Source: Welwitschia mirabilis (taxonomy: Eukaryota; Gnetophyta; Gnetopsida; Welwitschiales). From it: 63,967 bases of DNA. Under the pieces are notes generated by a model. That model was not told the origin of the DNA. It searched no databases and worked only from the letters and a program-made list of their open reading frames with translations. The DNA is taken from contig JBOZIK010000001.1 of NCBI GenBank assembly GCA_051453625.1, positions 256,058,051 to 256,122,017 of the forward strand, given 5' to 3'. Positions 44,331 to 56,296 of this stretch are shown piece by piece (the stretch's first letter is position 1; each line of letters begins with the position of its first letter). The translations under genes and the position numbers were made by a program.

Positions 44331-44639
44331 AGGGTTGAATATGATTATAGTAAAATATGAACCCAATTGCATAACATAAGATAGAAGCACCACTAAGGAA
44401 ATATGGGCATGCTAATTGTGTTTAGTTCTAGACTATAGATTTCTAATTTTAGAGACTTGGGATCAAATTAAAAATACTAAGAGTAGATGTCAAGTATATT
44501 GAAAAATAAATGATAGAGACAATAGTTTAAAAATGATTTTCCATTAAATACAAAATACATTATAATAATAGTTAATGCTAGAAAATAAAAATTATAATGT
44601 AGCTTAGAAAGAGTAGAAAATAGATGAGGAAAATGTGTA
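44331..44639. other. Unassigned junction between G2 and G3
   Basis: agagggttgaatatgattat recalls the start of B-type LTRs (agagggggtgaataagtcat) and may be a truncated LTR edge. Otherwise nothing was recognised. Confidence 0.35.
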
Positions 44640-44649
44640 GAGAAAGAGA

Positions 44650-46300
44650 ACAAGGACTAACTTAATGATCTACTGTGAGATACCATCTTCTCAATATTTT
44701 TATTCACTTCATCTTATTTTCTTAAGATCTCCTTTTTCTTCTTTAAAGTCTTTTTCATATTCCTCAAGAGTATTCCAATCTAAGACTTTTAGAACTTGGG
44801 AACTTCCTCTAAGAATGTGTCACTATAAGTGATAGAATAATGTTAAGGAAGAGTAGTAGAATTAAGAGGAGAAGAAGGTGAAGATGAAGGGTCATGATAA
44901 GATTCACTAATAGGATCTTTATCTTTTGTTCTTCTAGTAGGTAGAGAATAATGAGAATAAGGAACTTAAGAAGGAGAAGGAGTTCTTCCTTATGGAGCTT
45001 TTCTCCTTGTCTTTTTTGAAGATCCTTTGGAATCCCATCTTCATTCTTACACTTCTTTAGTTGGATTATCTTCTTAGGGGTAATTATTTTAATAAATGAT
45101 ATATTCTAATTATTAAAATATAATATTTGTAATAAGGAATTATAAATTAGATCAACAACTAGGCATGGGACGGGTAGTTTACTCTTATGGCCAATGTAAT
45201 CTACAATAGTTTTAAAAATGCATTTAGACATGTTAAAAGGTTTACTATGTTAAGTGATTCTCATCATATATTATGGATAACAAATATAAAGAGAGCTAAT
45301 TGCTTTTTGTAAATGTGTTTACAAGATAAAGATCCCTCTCCGTTAGGTGCATAATCAACATTTAAAGTAGCATAACAAAATCTAAGGAATTTGGTAAACA
45401 AGGATGATAAGAAATCATAGTATTCAATTTCAAGTATGGTTTCTACATCACTTAAGAAAAAAAACTAAAGGATTGTAATGAATATAAGAAAATGAATTAC
45501 CCAAGGATATTTATCATCTATTATTGCATTTTTGTAGAATTTCAAGATGCCCTTTGTAGAAGTAGTAAGTTCCTTCTTCCTTTAATACATAACCTCAATT
45601 TCTTGCTTCAACAATATCAAAATTATATGGTACATAAAGAGATAGAAAGAAAAATAAAATATCTTTCTCAATGAAAGTTCCTTATGTCCCACTCATAGTG
45701 ACCCAAAATGATAGAAATGATCAATGTAAAAAGAAGAAAAGTGAAAAAGGAATGTGAAAAAATAGTAAGAATATGAGAAATAAAAATGCATTGTAAAAAT
45801 TGATAAAATAAAGATACATATAGATTCTAGATCTAAAATAAAGCTCACCAATAGACTTTAGTGATAGAGGATGCCATGAAAAATCTATAAGAGAAAAGTA
45901 GATATGTGTAGGTAAACATAAATGATAACACTAGCTATTTATGTAGATAGAGGTTAAGCTTAGGCAACACAATAGGGAAGGTTACAAGGAGTGAAAAAAA
46001 TGGAGATGTATGAGGAATTCAAGGTTAAAATTGCATCTTTTATAGAAATAGGGTGAAATGTAAACCATTGGATATAAACCTAATTTCATCGATAGTTTAA
46101 GATAATTTTACCTTAAATCTAAACCTAGATAGAAGGGTCAAATCATAAAAAATAGTGTGCTATTGGTGTGCTTTCCTATAGAAGGAAAAAATGAGGTTTT
46201 ATGGCTTAAAATGAATAGAAAAAATGGATTTTCTTTAATTAACATAGTTTTTATAGATCTTTTACCAAAATAAAGAAAAGCATTAACAAGTAAGTTTTGC
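44650..46300 (-). pseudogene. G3 frame Y
   Basis: Minus strand reads YAPNGEGSLSCKHIYKKQLA at about 45350-45295, then HSKPFNMSKCIFKTIVDYIG at about 45250-45190 and LPVPCLVVDLIYNSLLQ. All three align with G1 or G2. This copy gives the longest uninterrupted view of the middle of Y. Near 46200-46160 a PSIGKHTNSTL stretch aligns with G1's PSPLYEKTHLKTHL. The 45492-45674 plus-strand frame is a shadow. Function unknown. Confidence 0.65.
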
Positions 46301-46485
46301 TAAATTGCAAGAAGATAAAGAATCTCAAGTTACAATTTATATAAATAAGCATAAAAAATATCTCTTTAATCCCATCTTAAGTTTATTTAATTTCATTTCT
46401 TATTACATGAGTAATGATGTTTCAAGTATTTAATTATATTGAGCATTTAGTGTTGTAGTATTTTTTTCTAATAGATTTAAAGAAT

Positions 46486-46597
46486 TTAGTGTCACATTAC
46501 CAACAAGTATCTGTAGCCCCAATGTAGTTGAATGTACCATAAATAATCATTAGAGTTACTTTGCTAGCAAGTGTTCATAGCCCTAGTGAAGTTAACT
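46486..46597. repeat. G-family 64-bp tandem repeat (G3 copy)
   Basis: Units at 46486 and 46550 with ttag(t/a)g and c.(g/a)tagccc.a.tg.agtt words. A partial third unit may precede at about 46445. Confidence 0.75.
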
Positions 46598-46623
46598 AAA
46601 TCTAACAGAAATGATTGTAACAA

Positions 46624-46626
<3 letters not shown>

Positions 46627-46671
<45 letters not shown>

Positions 46672-46787
46672 NNNNNNNNNNNNNNNNNNNNNNNNNNNNN
46701 NNNNNNNNNNNNNNNNNNNNNNNNNNNNNNNNNNNNNNNNNNNNNNNNNNNNNNNNNNNNNNNNNNNNNNNTATATATATATATATC
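46627..46787. repeat. (TA)n microsatellite broken by a gap
   Basis: About 44 bases of TA, 100 Ns (46672-46771), then about 16 more of TA. The true length is unknown; the gap is at a typical assembly failure point. Short frames reading Tyr-Ile repeats here are artefacts. Confidence 0.95.
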
Positions 46788-47062
46788 AATCATACATTTC
46801 ATATAACAAGGGGGTCATTAGCCTACTAGAGAATTGATCTCATTTCCATGAATGTTTTAAAACAAAGAAACATCATGAAAGAATAAAAACCACCTTTTTC
46901 CTTGATTCCAAATTCAAAATCTCTATTAAATGTAAAATTTAACCAAAAAATCCTTCAAAATTCAAAGAATAAATCTTATAAAAAATCAATAGCCTAAAAA
47001 ATTTTAATTAAAATTTTAAAAAGTAAAAGATCATTTTATTATTGAGTTAAGAAAAAAGATCA

Positions 47063-47269
47063 TTAAATAGGATCACTAAGTCTCATAAACTCATACAAAA
47101 ATGGAAGGAGTGGATGAAAGATAGATGATACAGGGTTATGTGAAAGTGGTATGGATGATTGAAAATGAGTCTTATAGGGATGGGATGAATTATGATGGCT
47201 AGGATTTTCTATAAAATAGACATCCTTGGGTACATGTGAGTTTTTCAGGGGATCATCTAAACATCTCAA
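47063..47269 (-). pseudogene. G3 conserved block X
   Basis: An open minus-strand stretch of 68 codons, His- and Pro-rich, ending LPFLYEFMRLSDP. The same end is LPFIYEFLKLNDP in D, PFIHEIIKIN in G2 and YIHDIIRIN in G1. It lies between the protease and the 64-bp repeat. It has no known domain, signal peptide or zinc ligands that I can see. Confidence 0.55.
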
Positions 47270-47569
47270 GGATAGATTACCAAAGGGAAAAATCTAGTAT
47301 AAAATTATTTGACTAAAATATATTAGTTTCATGATTAAGGTGTGAAATGATATATGAAGTGAAAACCTCAAAAGAGTTGTGATTCTTAATTTTGAAAATG
47401 TGAAAACGATGATTGAATGATAACTTAAGCATAGAAACATTTTCATAATACAACTTTACACACAAGTTGAAAAAATTTAAAAAGTCATGAGGAGGGAATA
47501 CATTAAAATTTAAACATTTTAAATTAAAATGGGACCATTTTATATCTTTTCTTATTTATCCAATAATTC

Positions 47570-48220
47570 TTACAAAACCTCTTTCCTAGATGAATACACT
47601 AATGAATGAGTAATTAAGGAATAAGTAGGGTCATTATCAAAGAAATACTTCAAATCTTCAAGAAAATAATTCAAATCAATAGAGATATTATATTTGTAAT
47701 CGAAAAGTAATTCAAACTTGAGAGAATAAGAAAGAATAGTAGAAACATTTTTCTCATAAGAAGGAATCTCAAGATCATCATCAACTCTCTCCACAAACTT
47801 ATCTCCTTTAAGATATTTAGGTTGTTTCATCATATTAAATATATTCAACTCCATAATCATATTGTCAAATAAAATCTTCATAATTCCATTCCTACAATGG
47901 ATTATAGCATTGAAAGTAGCAAGAAAATGCCTACCCAAGATGATTGGAATAGAATGACTTCTAGCTTATTCCATTTCTAAGACTATGAAGTCCATTAAAA
48001 AGTAATAATTTATAACTTGAGCAATACATCCTTTACTATATCCAAATCTAATTTCAAAGAATTATTAGCCAATTGTAGTTGAAGTTTTGTAGTCTTAAGA
48101 TCAAAAAAGATAAGTTATTTATAGATATAATGAGGTAAAATATTCATAATTTCTCTAATATTTAGCAACGCTTGACTAATATGCAACCTGGGTCTACATA
48201 CTTAAAAGGAATTTGGTTTT
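47570..48220 (-). pseudogene. G3 gypsy protease relic
   Basis: The open stretch 47938-47570 reads GRHFLATFNAIIHCRNGIMK and ILFDNMIMELNIFNMMKQPK, a close match to the gypsy LGRPFLAT.NA.I.CRNG..K and LNIFN motifs. It continues about 85 residues beyond LNIFN, which shows how far the gag-pro polyprotein reached before block X. The active-site part upstream is frame-shifted. Confidence 0.82.
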
Positions 48221-49629
48221 GAATAATAGCACTAATTTGGTTTTGACATTTATTTTCCTCATAATAGTGCATAAGTCCTTAATAAATTTACCATATGAAG
48301 GAACTTATCTAATGACTTCCAAAAGAGCAATGTTAATCTTAACATCCTTAAAGATTTCAATTGGCTCTTGATGTTTCTTAACTAAGGTGTCTTTTATAAG
48401 TATTGTGGAAAAGGTATAGGCTATATGTAGGTGAAATCTCTTCTTCAAGTTTGACCTATACATTCTTATTTTTATTAGTATACTTCAAGGAAACTTAGTT
48501 CTGATAGGAATCTTATTTTTCTACCTCTTAATTAGTCTCTTCATCATTATAAGATGTATGGCTTTAGTTTCTCTAATGTTGGGATCTTGTATTCTTTCAA
48601 TTATTCTGAAACCACTAGGGTTTGGCTCATGAGTAAAAAGGAAGCTTTCCTTTTTTGCATTGTTTAAGGGATGAAAGCATATGTATGGTAGTTTGGTTGA
48701 GTTCTTGGACATTTTTCTCAAGTATCTATAAAGTGGAAAAGATTTATTTATTAAACTATTATTTATCACTATTAAATAGAGTCTAAGATTTCATGAATTT
48801 TTTGAGTTTATATTCCAAGATTTGAAGTGATGTGGTTCTATTTTTAAAAGATGAATAAAAGGGTTAGGATGATATGTATTAGGTTATTATAAACCATATG
48901 GATTTGTAGATTAACTTGAAAATGCTTGGTTGTTATTCTATTTTCATGAGAAGTTGGGATGATTCCTCCATATTAGATTGTAGGTATTAGAGAAGGGATT
49001 ATGCTCTTTAATTTCTTCATTTTTTTCCTATAACATTCACTTACTCTTGAACCAATTCTTAAAAAGTGGGGATGAAAGGACATTGGGTGGTTTCATGAAA
49101 TTTCATGTAACATATGAAACACTCATTTTTAGTAGTAGTAGGCTTAGGAGTGGTACTGATTAATTCAATATTTTTAGATAATTATTTTAACTTTTATTAA
49201 CTTCAAAACTTCTTGAAATCTTAAAGATACTAGTATCTTTAACATTAGAGTATAATCTATAAGGCTCACTAAGCTTTTTGCCATATTTTTAAAGATCTTA
49301 TAAATTAACTCAAAAAACTTCCAAGCTTCATCAATTTTAATTTTTAAGAAATTACCTCTAGACATCATCTCTCTAAGTTACCTATGATTGGAGGATAAAC
49401 ATTCATAAAGAAACTAATGAGTTCCTTACTCAAATCCATGTTGAGAGCATTTGAGTAATAAGTCTTTAAATCTCTCTAGTCTTTGGGAAAACATTTCATG
49501 GTATTTTTGTTAAACATTCATTATTTATCTCCTAAGTTTATTAGTTTAATAATTTAAGTAGAATTTCTTAATAAAGAATTGATTTAAGTTGCTTCAAGTC
49601 AACATTGATAAAGGCTTTAAACTGTATAA
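48221..49629 (-). pseudogene. G3 gag relic, C-terminal part
   Basis: Minus strand at about 49025-48950 reads NPFSNTYNLIWRNHPNFS, a well-kept copy of the gag motif including the Trp. Around 48320-48250 the pre-protease KK-rich segment is visible. Interrupted by D at 49629. Confidence 0.78.
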
Positions 49630-51086
49630 TGATACGCATGTAAAGATTGACATTACAAGTAAGTATAATTGATCAAATTAGCATAGAGAGAAACATTAAA
49701 TTTATTTTTTATCATAAAATAATATTTTATATCCTATGTTATTTTATTTCATGTAAATATGAGTTTTTCCTTAACATTATCATGTTTAAAGCTGGCTTTT
49801 AAAGAATACTAAAAAACTTGAAGGAATTCTAGGAAATAATACTAGTGTGGCTAATTAGAACTATTAATGCCACTAGATTTTTAAAGAAAAATATGAAAAA
49901 TATAATATTCCTACATTAATTTGGGAAGTTCATCACAATTAACTTATGGGCTAAGTCATAAGTAATTCAGAATAGATCTTCAAACCTCATAATACATGGT
50001 GTAAGTACAAAACAACATGTCACAACAAGATGTGATAGCAATGAGGATGATTGTATGGAAGACAAATGATATAGAATCTATTAGTAGTATCATTAGTAGT
50101 TAAAGGAAATATCATCATCATGCTTACATAAGAAGACAAAGAATCCTTCTTTGTTTCTACATGCCAAAAATTGTAAAATTCATCTTTAAGTAACCACATA
50201 ATGTAACCCTCCTTATGTAATTTCCTGTCAATCTCTTAATTAACACAATTATGAAAATTTTCTCCGAGTCTTTCCTTATCTATAAAAGTTTCTTAAGCCC
50301 TCATTATGATGGATCTTTTTTTTATTAACATGGGAAAGTCTTGGAGTAATAGGATGTTATGGTTTTCTAATCATCTTTCTTAGGAGAGGAATGTCTAAGG
50401 CTAGCCGAAGAGACTTTTTCTTTATCTTTCTCTATTTGATTTAATATATCTCTCTTATTTTTAATACAAGAACTGATTTTCTTCTTTTCATTTTTGATGA
50501 TCATGTAAGTGGTATTAGCAATTTTTAGGTGAAGCTAATTCTTAAGTAGATTCATTCTTTCATTGTTAATGATTAGAAATTGGTATTAGTAATCATTGAA
50601 TGAACTTACTTTATTATCAAGTTCTTTTTGTATCAAGTTAGTTATTCGAGGTTACTTTTGTAATTTCATAGGTGCTATCATTTAATGGACCTTATGCACT
50701 TCAGTTCTACTTTCCATGCTTATGAAGGATTATGAAGTATCAAGAGGACTAAATAACTCATTAAGACTTATCTAGTAAATGAGATTATGTCTCCACACTA
50801 AGCCTTAATGACTAGGTACTTTTATTTTTATTTTAGGATTTAGGAGTTATTAGTTAAAGGCAAAGTATTATATGAATCAATTAGACCTTTGGATTGCTTC
50901 GTTCCCATATGACATCAATTAAAGATCAATTTTATGTTAACATTTTATTTTTAGTTTTGTTTAAGTTTTTTCCCCCACAAGCTAGAATAATCTTGTTTAT
51001 TTTGTTTAGTTACCACATATAATCCCTGTGGAAGGGTGATACTAGTTTTTACCTTTTTAAATCCGGTTCACTGCTATACATAAATA
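49630..51086 (+). repeat. D 5' LTR
   Basis: Parallel to 54846-56296 throughout, including gcatagagagaaa.attaaat, tttatcataaaataatattt, catgcttacataa and ttcact(g/a)ctatacataaa at the end. Start uncertain by one or two bases. Confidence 0.85.
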
Positions 51087-51087
51087 G

Positions 51088-51111
51088 ACTTTTATGTTGT
51101 TGCCAAGGATA
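51088..51111 (+). promoter_or_regulatory. D primer-binding site, decayed
   Basis: acttttatgttgttgccaag then gata resembles TTTTGGCGCCGTTGCCGGGGA after C-to-T and G-to-A changes, directly after the LTR. Confidence 0.6.
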
Positions 51112-51183
51112 CTGGCATAGTAGCTTTTTAAGAGTACATATTTTTCTTCTTGTAATTATTTTATTTAGTTTTTATTTTTCTAT

Positions 51184-51304
51184 TGGTGGATATTGGTCCA
51201 TTTTTAGTGATACCTAAACTAGTTCTTTTTCCTTTGTTTTTGTGTTTTCTTTTCCTTTTAGTTATGGTTACTGATCCTCTTTTGTAATCAAATCCAAATT
51301 AGTC
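51184..51304. repeat. D leader repeat
   Basis: tattggtccatttttagtga then tacctaaactagtt is the inverse of the G1/G2 leader unit. A weaker second copy is at about 51257. Confidence 0.55.
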
Positions 51305-51639
51305 TACTTTTTGAGTTTTGTTTAGTTTTTCTCTTCTAATTTGAAAAATAGTTTTGTATTTCATATTTTATGTAGCAGATCTAACTTTCTTAATGGTATA
51401 ATTAAAATTAAGATTGAAAAAGGATAAAAATTAAATTTTATCTCTAATGATTTGTTTCGCGTGTTTTGAATTTCTATTATTTTTGTAAAATTCTAGTAAT
51501 TTTTCAATTCTATTTAGTTTTTCTTATATTAAAAAATTTAAAAACATGTAGGTTTATTTTCCTAGGATGCAATTTTAAGTTATAGTTAATTTAGATTTCT
51601 ATTAAACTTTTCTAAGATCCTATAACCTGAAACCTATCA

Positions 51640-52650
51640 TACTAACTAGAACATAAGGTTTATCCTTTTTTGAATTATTTCTCACTAAAAAACTAGTGCC
51701 ACCACCTTATCACCACTGGTGTTCCTACTCCAAATTCTCTAATACTTTAGCTAAAACCTCCTATGGACTATCTAAAACTTTTTTGATTATAAGATTCCTC
51801 TAAAATCCTAAAAATTCAAGAAAACATAAATTTTAGTTTAAACTCTAGCTTGTTTTTTGAACCTTAATAATTAGTTAGATACCTAATCCATTTGAAATAT
51901 CTTCTAAACCTCAACCTTTCTATTCCTATAGTTTTTAGAATCATGATTAACCTAAATGAACTATAGAAGACTTTATTCAACCTTAACAAATTTTAGAGGA
52001 CTACCTTAAATGTAATTCATAGTATCCTCAAGTCTAGACAAACCTTTAGAGAGTATCTTCAACTCTATTCATACATAGATCAACCTCATTATAACTCCAA
52101 ATTCCAAAATCTTTATGTTGAATAGCAGACGTTTGATTTCATTCCTTTCATCATCCCTTAAAATATTTATTCTTCATCCTTCTTTTCATATTTGTTATTC
52201 TTTGATCCTCACCCTTCATCTTCCTTTCAATATTCTTCATCATTTGATCAATACCCATTATCTTCCTATATCCAAAAAACCACCTTAGCTTTTTTTAGAG
52301 ATATCTTTTAAATATTTTTAGAAGATGCTTTCAACATGATTCAAACCCATTCATAATCTTTGAAAGAAACAATCAATAAAACCAAGAAAAACATTGAAAA
52401 AATCCTTCAACAAATATCTCAAACTAATAAAATCATTAAGGCTCTTAACTAAAAATAAGAAGAAGAAAATCTTCCTACATTCTATGAATGTAAGATACTT
52501 AAAGACTTTGAATGGATTAATAATACTAAAATCAATGGCATCCAAACCATGTCCTTAAGAATGAAAAAGAGACCCTTGAAGAAGCCCATGACAAAACCTA
52601 TGATGAAATCCAAGAAGACCTTGAGTTTAGACATGCCTTGGAGAATGAAT
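51640..52650 (+). pseudogene. D gag fragment
   Basis: Plus strand near 52220-52320 reads SSSFDQYPLSSYIQKT, then SLKETINKTKKNIEKILQQI and SQTNKIIKALN at 52357-52450. This resembles the gag tail after the NHPNF motif, where a helical NLE.Q..QLA-type segment precedes the Pro-rich linker. The assignment rests on composition and place, so it is weaker than in G1-G3. Minus-strand frames here are shadows. Confidence 0.5.
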
Positions 52651-53520
52651 GATTATGTGCAACTAGACTATACTTTGGAGTAGTATTAGGTAATCGGATG
52701 ATGATCAATTAGTATTAAGTGAGTAATTATTTGAGATAAACTATAAATTAGAAAGTTACGCAACATAGGATGCTGAGTCAGTAAGCAAAAATAATGAGAA
52801 AAACATTAAATCATAACCATTGTCACATGAGTAGCTACTTGAGGAATAATACTCTAGAAACCCTACTAAAGAAAATAACATTAGCCCAGATGCTATTCAA
52901 GATTGATCCTTTAAAAAACCATTATCTTTTTTTCAACAAACTCTTAAGCTGACCATGTCATTATCTTCTAAGGAAGACTGAAGCCTCAATAATGAAGATA
53001 AACCCTTTGTATCTTTAAAATCATCTTCGAATGCATCTCTCGATGATAATTTATCTTGTTCCTTGGTCTTGAATACATCTTTCTTTTCACTGCAAAATAA
53101 TGTCTTGCATGAGTTGTTAAGCAAATACAAACAAGTTAAGGGATGAATGATTTCTAATTTCAAATGGATTAAAGTTAATACTAGCATTGATGTTATTCAA
53201 AATTTTATGAGTTCATGTAAATATTTATAAGTATTTTCTATATCTTTGAATGCTTTGAAAAATTTTGATTCATCATCCAATCTTATCATTCATCATTTTG
53301 AGCTTTTACGCATGTAGTACCTTAGACAATCCTTTGTAAAATTGTTAGTTCCATTACTATGTTTGGATTAGATTTTTCTCTAGAGTATATTCTTCTTTTA
53401 GAATAGATTTTTCTGTAAACAATTTAAAAAAGCTGAAAACATTTTTGTTTGATGTCATTTCTCATATTAAACCAATTAAGCACTACCACTTATATAATTG
53501 CCATCTTAAACACTTTCATT
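52651..53520 (+). other. D unassigned internal part
   Basis: No domain seen. The minus-strand frame 52933-53187 has no conserved counterpart. Confidence 0.4.
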
Positions 53521-53705
53521 TAGGAAACTCAAAATTTCATCGGCACCATAGAATAAATCATCATTACTTCAAGCCTCTTCATCTACCACTTTCCCTTTTT
53601 ATCATCTAATAAACTTTACCAATAACCCTTCCCTTCCATTCATCTATGAGTTTCTCAAATTAAATGATCCTAATTGGGAGCCCTTAATGATATAAATCAA
53701 TAATA
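53521..53705 (+). pseudogene. D conserved block X
   Basis: Reads SLPFIYEFLKLNDPNWEPLM at about 53629-53690, aligned with G3's LPFLYEFMRLSDP. The preceding His-rich part is also similar. Agreement between opposite-strand copies at the amino-acid level supports former coding. Confidence 0.55.
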
Positions 53706-54043
53706 AGTGATTACTATGTCATTGTAAGTTAGGTAGAATTGAAGTTTACTTATAGTTTTTAAGAAAGGATTTTGCTTATTTTCAAGTTACCTTGTTAAGT
53801 TTAGTTTTACTTAAGGTCTATTTATTGGAAAATGTATTTAAACTAAGGTGTAATGTAATTTCATGCTATTTTAATTGTTTTTAAAGCATTTTATAGGAAT
53901 AACATTTATCTTGACTATTCTAATGTGTGAATGACTCATTCATGTGCATCAAAATCACTTGAATATTAGAAGGGGTAATTTAAAGAAAATGAAATATCTC
54001 TTCTTTAAAAATTACATTATACATTGATTAATTAAAAATTGAT

Positions 54044-54155
54044 TTAACTACATTGAGGCTATGGATGCTTCCTAATAATGCATCTTTAACAATTTATTCT
54101 ATGACATGTTCAAATGCATAAGGGCTATAAACACTCACTAGCTATGCATCACTAA
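54044..54155. repeat. G-family 64-bp tandem repeat (D copy)
   Basis: ttaactacattgaggctatg at 54044 and the related agggctataaacactcacta word near 54121, the inverse of the G1-G3 units. Confidence 0.65.
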
Positions 54156-54845
54156 TTCCTTTATACATTAACATTCTTAACTCTATTGGAAGAAGATGTC
54201 ATAATACTAGATGCCTAATTTGATCTAAATGCTTAAAATAAGGAATAAAGTATCATCACAAAAAAGGTAAAAATTATAATGAAAAAGGTGGAATTGGAAG
54301 ATTCTTTGTGTTTACTTTCTTTAACTTGTATACTTAAAAGTTTGCTTAACTGATTTTTAATAGGTTTACTTAGAATACATCTTATTTGTTTGATAATGTG
54401 ACATATTTTAAATTTAGAATAAAATTTATATAATTCTTAATAAATATGATCATTAACTTAGGTATTCTATCTTTTGAATTTGTGAATGTGCATTTTCTGA
54501 TAAGGTTTTACATTTTTTCTTTTTTCCCTTATATTACATTGTATTTTTCCCTAAAATACTTACACCAAAATCATTCACTAGCCATGTAATTAACTTGTTC
54601 TTAAAAGCTTTATATAAATTTCCTATCTTTGTAGCTTTGAAAGTAAATTTTAATTTTGATTGGGGGTGTTGCATCTATTTTTACAAAATTTCTTTTAATG
54701 CCTTATCTATTACAAATTGGTCAAACAAATTTTCAAAAATGATGTTATTTTCATACTTGAATTTTTTTATTTAAATAATTTTCCATGTTCACTATTTATT
54801 TATCAACTTTTGCTAAGAAAATAGAAAAGGTCTAGTTAGGTGATG
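54156..54845 (+). other. D 3' end before LTR
   Basis: No gene seen; frame Y is absent or beyond recognition. The last bases, ggtctagttaggtgatg, resemble the G1 PPT region (agttaggagg). Confidence 0.45.
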
Positions 54846-56296
54846 TGTTTACATGTAAAATTAATATTACAAGCAAGTATAATTAATGAAATTAACATAG
54901 AGAGAAATATTAAATTCATTATTTTATCATAAAATAATATTTTCTACCCTATATTATTCTATTTTATGTAAATATGAGCTTTTCCCTAATATTATTAATT
55001 TTATTGCTAGCTTTTAAAAAACACTGCAACACTTGAAGAAATTCTAACAAACAACGTTGAGGCTGCTAGCTAGGACTACTTGCATCACTAGCTTTTCAAG
55101 GAAAAACATGACCAATCTCATGTTCCTGCATTAATTTGGGAGTTTATGACAATTAATGTATGGACTAAGTTAGAAGTAATCCACAATAATTCTTTAAACC
55201 TAATGACACACAGTAAAAATATGAAACAATACATTACAAGGACATGTAGCAGCAGTGAGGATGATCATGTGAAAGATACATGACATGGCTTCTGTTAACA
55301 ATATCATTAGTAATCAAATGACATGTTATAGTCATGCTTACATAAAATGACAAAGAATCCTCCTTTGTGGCTACATGCTAAAAACTATGAACTTCCTCCT
55401 TAAGTAACTACACAATGTAACCAACTTTATGTAACTGCCCATCAACCACCCACTTAACACAATCATGATAAGGCTCTTTAAGCCTTTCCTCATCTATAAA
55501 AAGGCCTTGAGACCTCATTGTAATGTATCTTTTGGTTGGTTAATGTGGGAAAGACTTGGAGCACTAAGACATCATGGTGTTCTGATCATCTTTCTTCGAG
55601 GCAGAATGTCTAAGGCTAGTTGAAGAGTTTCTCTTATTTACCTTTCTTCATTTGATGTAATGTATCTCTTTTATTTTTAATATAAGAATTGGTTTTATTC
55701 CTTTCATTATTAATGATCATGCATGTGGTATTATCAATCTTTAGGTAAAGCTAGTTCTCAAGTAGATTCATTCTTTCATTATTAATGATTAGAAATTAGT
55801 ATTAGCAATTTTTAGGTAAGCTTAAATTATTATCAAGCTCTTTTGTAAAAAGTGAGTTATTTTAGATTACTTTTATGATTTCATATTTATTGTCATTTGA
55901 TGAATCTTGTGTACGATTCATACTTTCCATGTTTATGAAGAACTATGAAGTATTAGGAGGACTAAATAACTCATTAACACTCATGTGGTAAATGAGATTA
56001 TGCCTTTCCACTAAGCCTTAATGACTTGATAATTTTAGTTATGTTTTAGAATAAATAAGTCATTAGATGAAGGCAAAGTACTACATGAATTGATTAGATC
56101 TTTGGATTACTTCATTCCCATATAGCATCAACTGAAGATTAATTTTGATATCAACATTTAGTTTTTAATTTTGTTTGATTTTTATTTGTAAGTTAGAATA
56201 ATCTTGTTTCTTTTATTTAGTTACCACATATATCCCTATAGAAGAACAATACTAGGTTCTACCGAGTTAAATCTAGTTCACTACTATACATAAACA
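54846..56296 (+). repeat. D 3' LTR
   Basis: TGTTTACATG to ataaaca, the partner of 49630-51086. Confidence 0.85.

Larger units (their letters stand above)
49630..56296 (+). mobile_element. D: plus-strand G-family element inside G3
   Basis: LTRs 49630-51086 and 54846-56296 are direct repeats of about 1.45 kb. Their starts (GCATGTAAAGATTGACATTA, TGTTTACATGTAAAATT) resemble the minus-strand starts of the G1 and G2 LTRs, so D is the same family in inverse orientation. The inside is only 3.76 kb: leader, part of gag, block X and the 64-bp repeat; protease and frame Y were not found. ataat (49626-49630) and acaac (56297-56301) fit one TSD, ACAAC, with two C-to-T changes on the left. Confidence 0.8.

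Noticed and set aside
46571-46837. Several short frames encoding Tyr-Ile repeats
   Set aside because: They are the TA microsatellite and gap read as codons.
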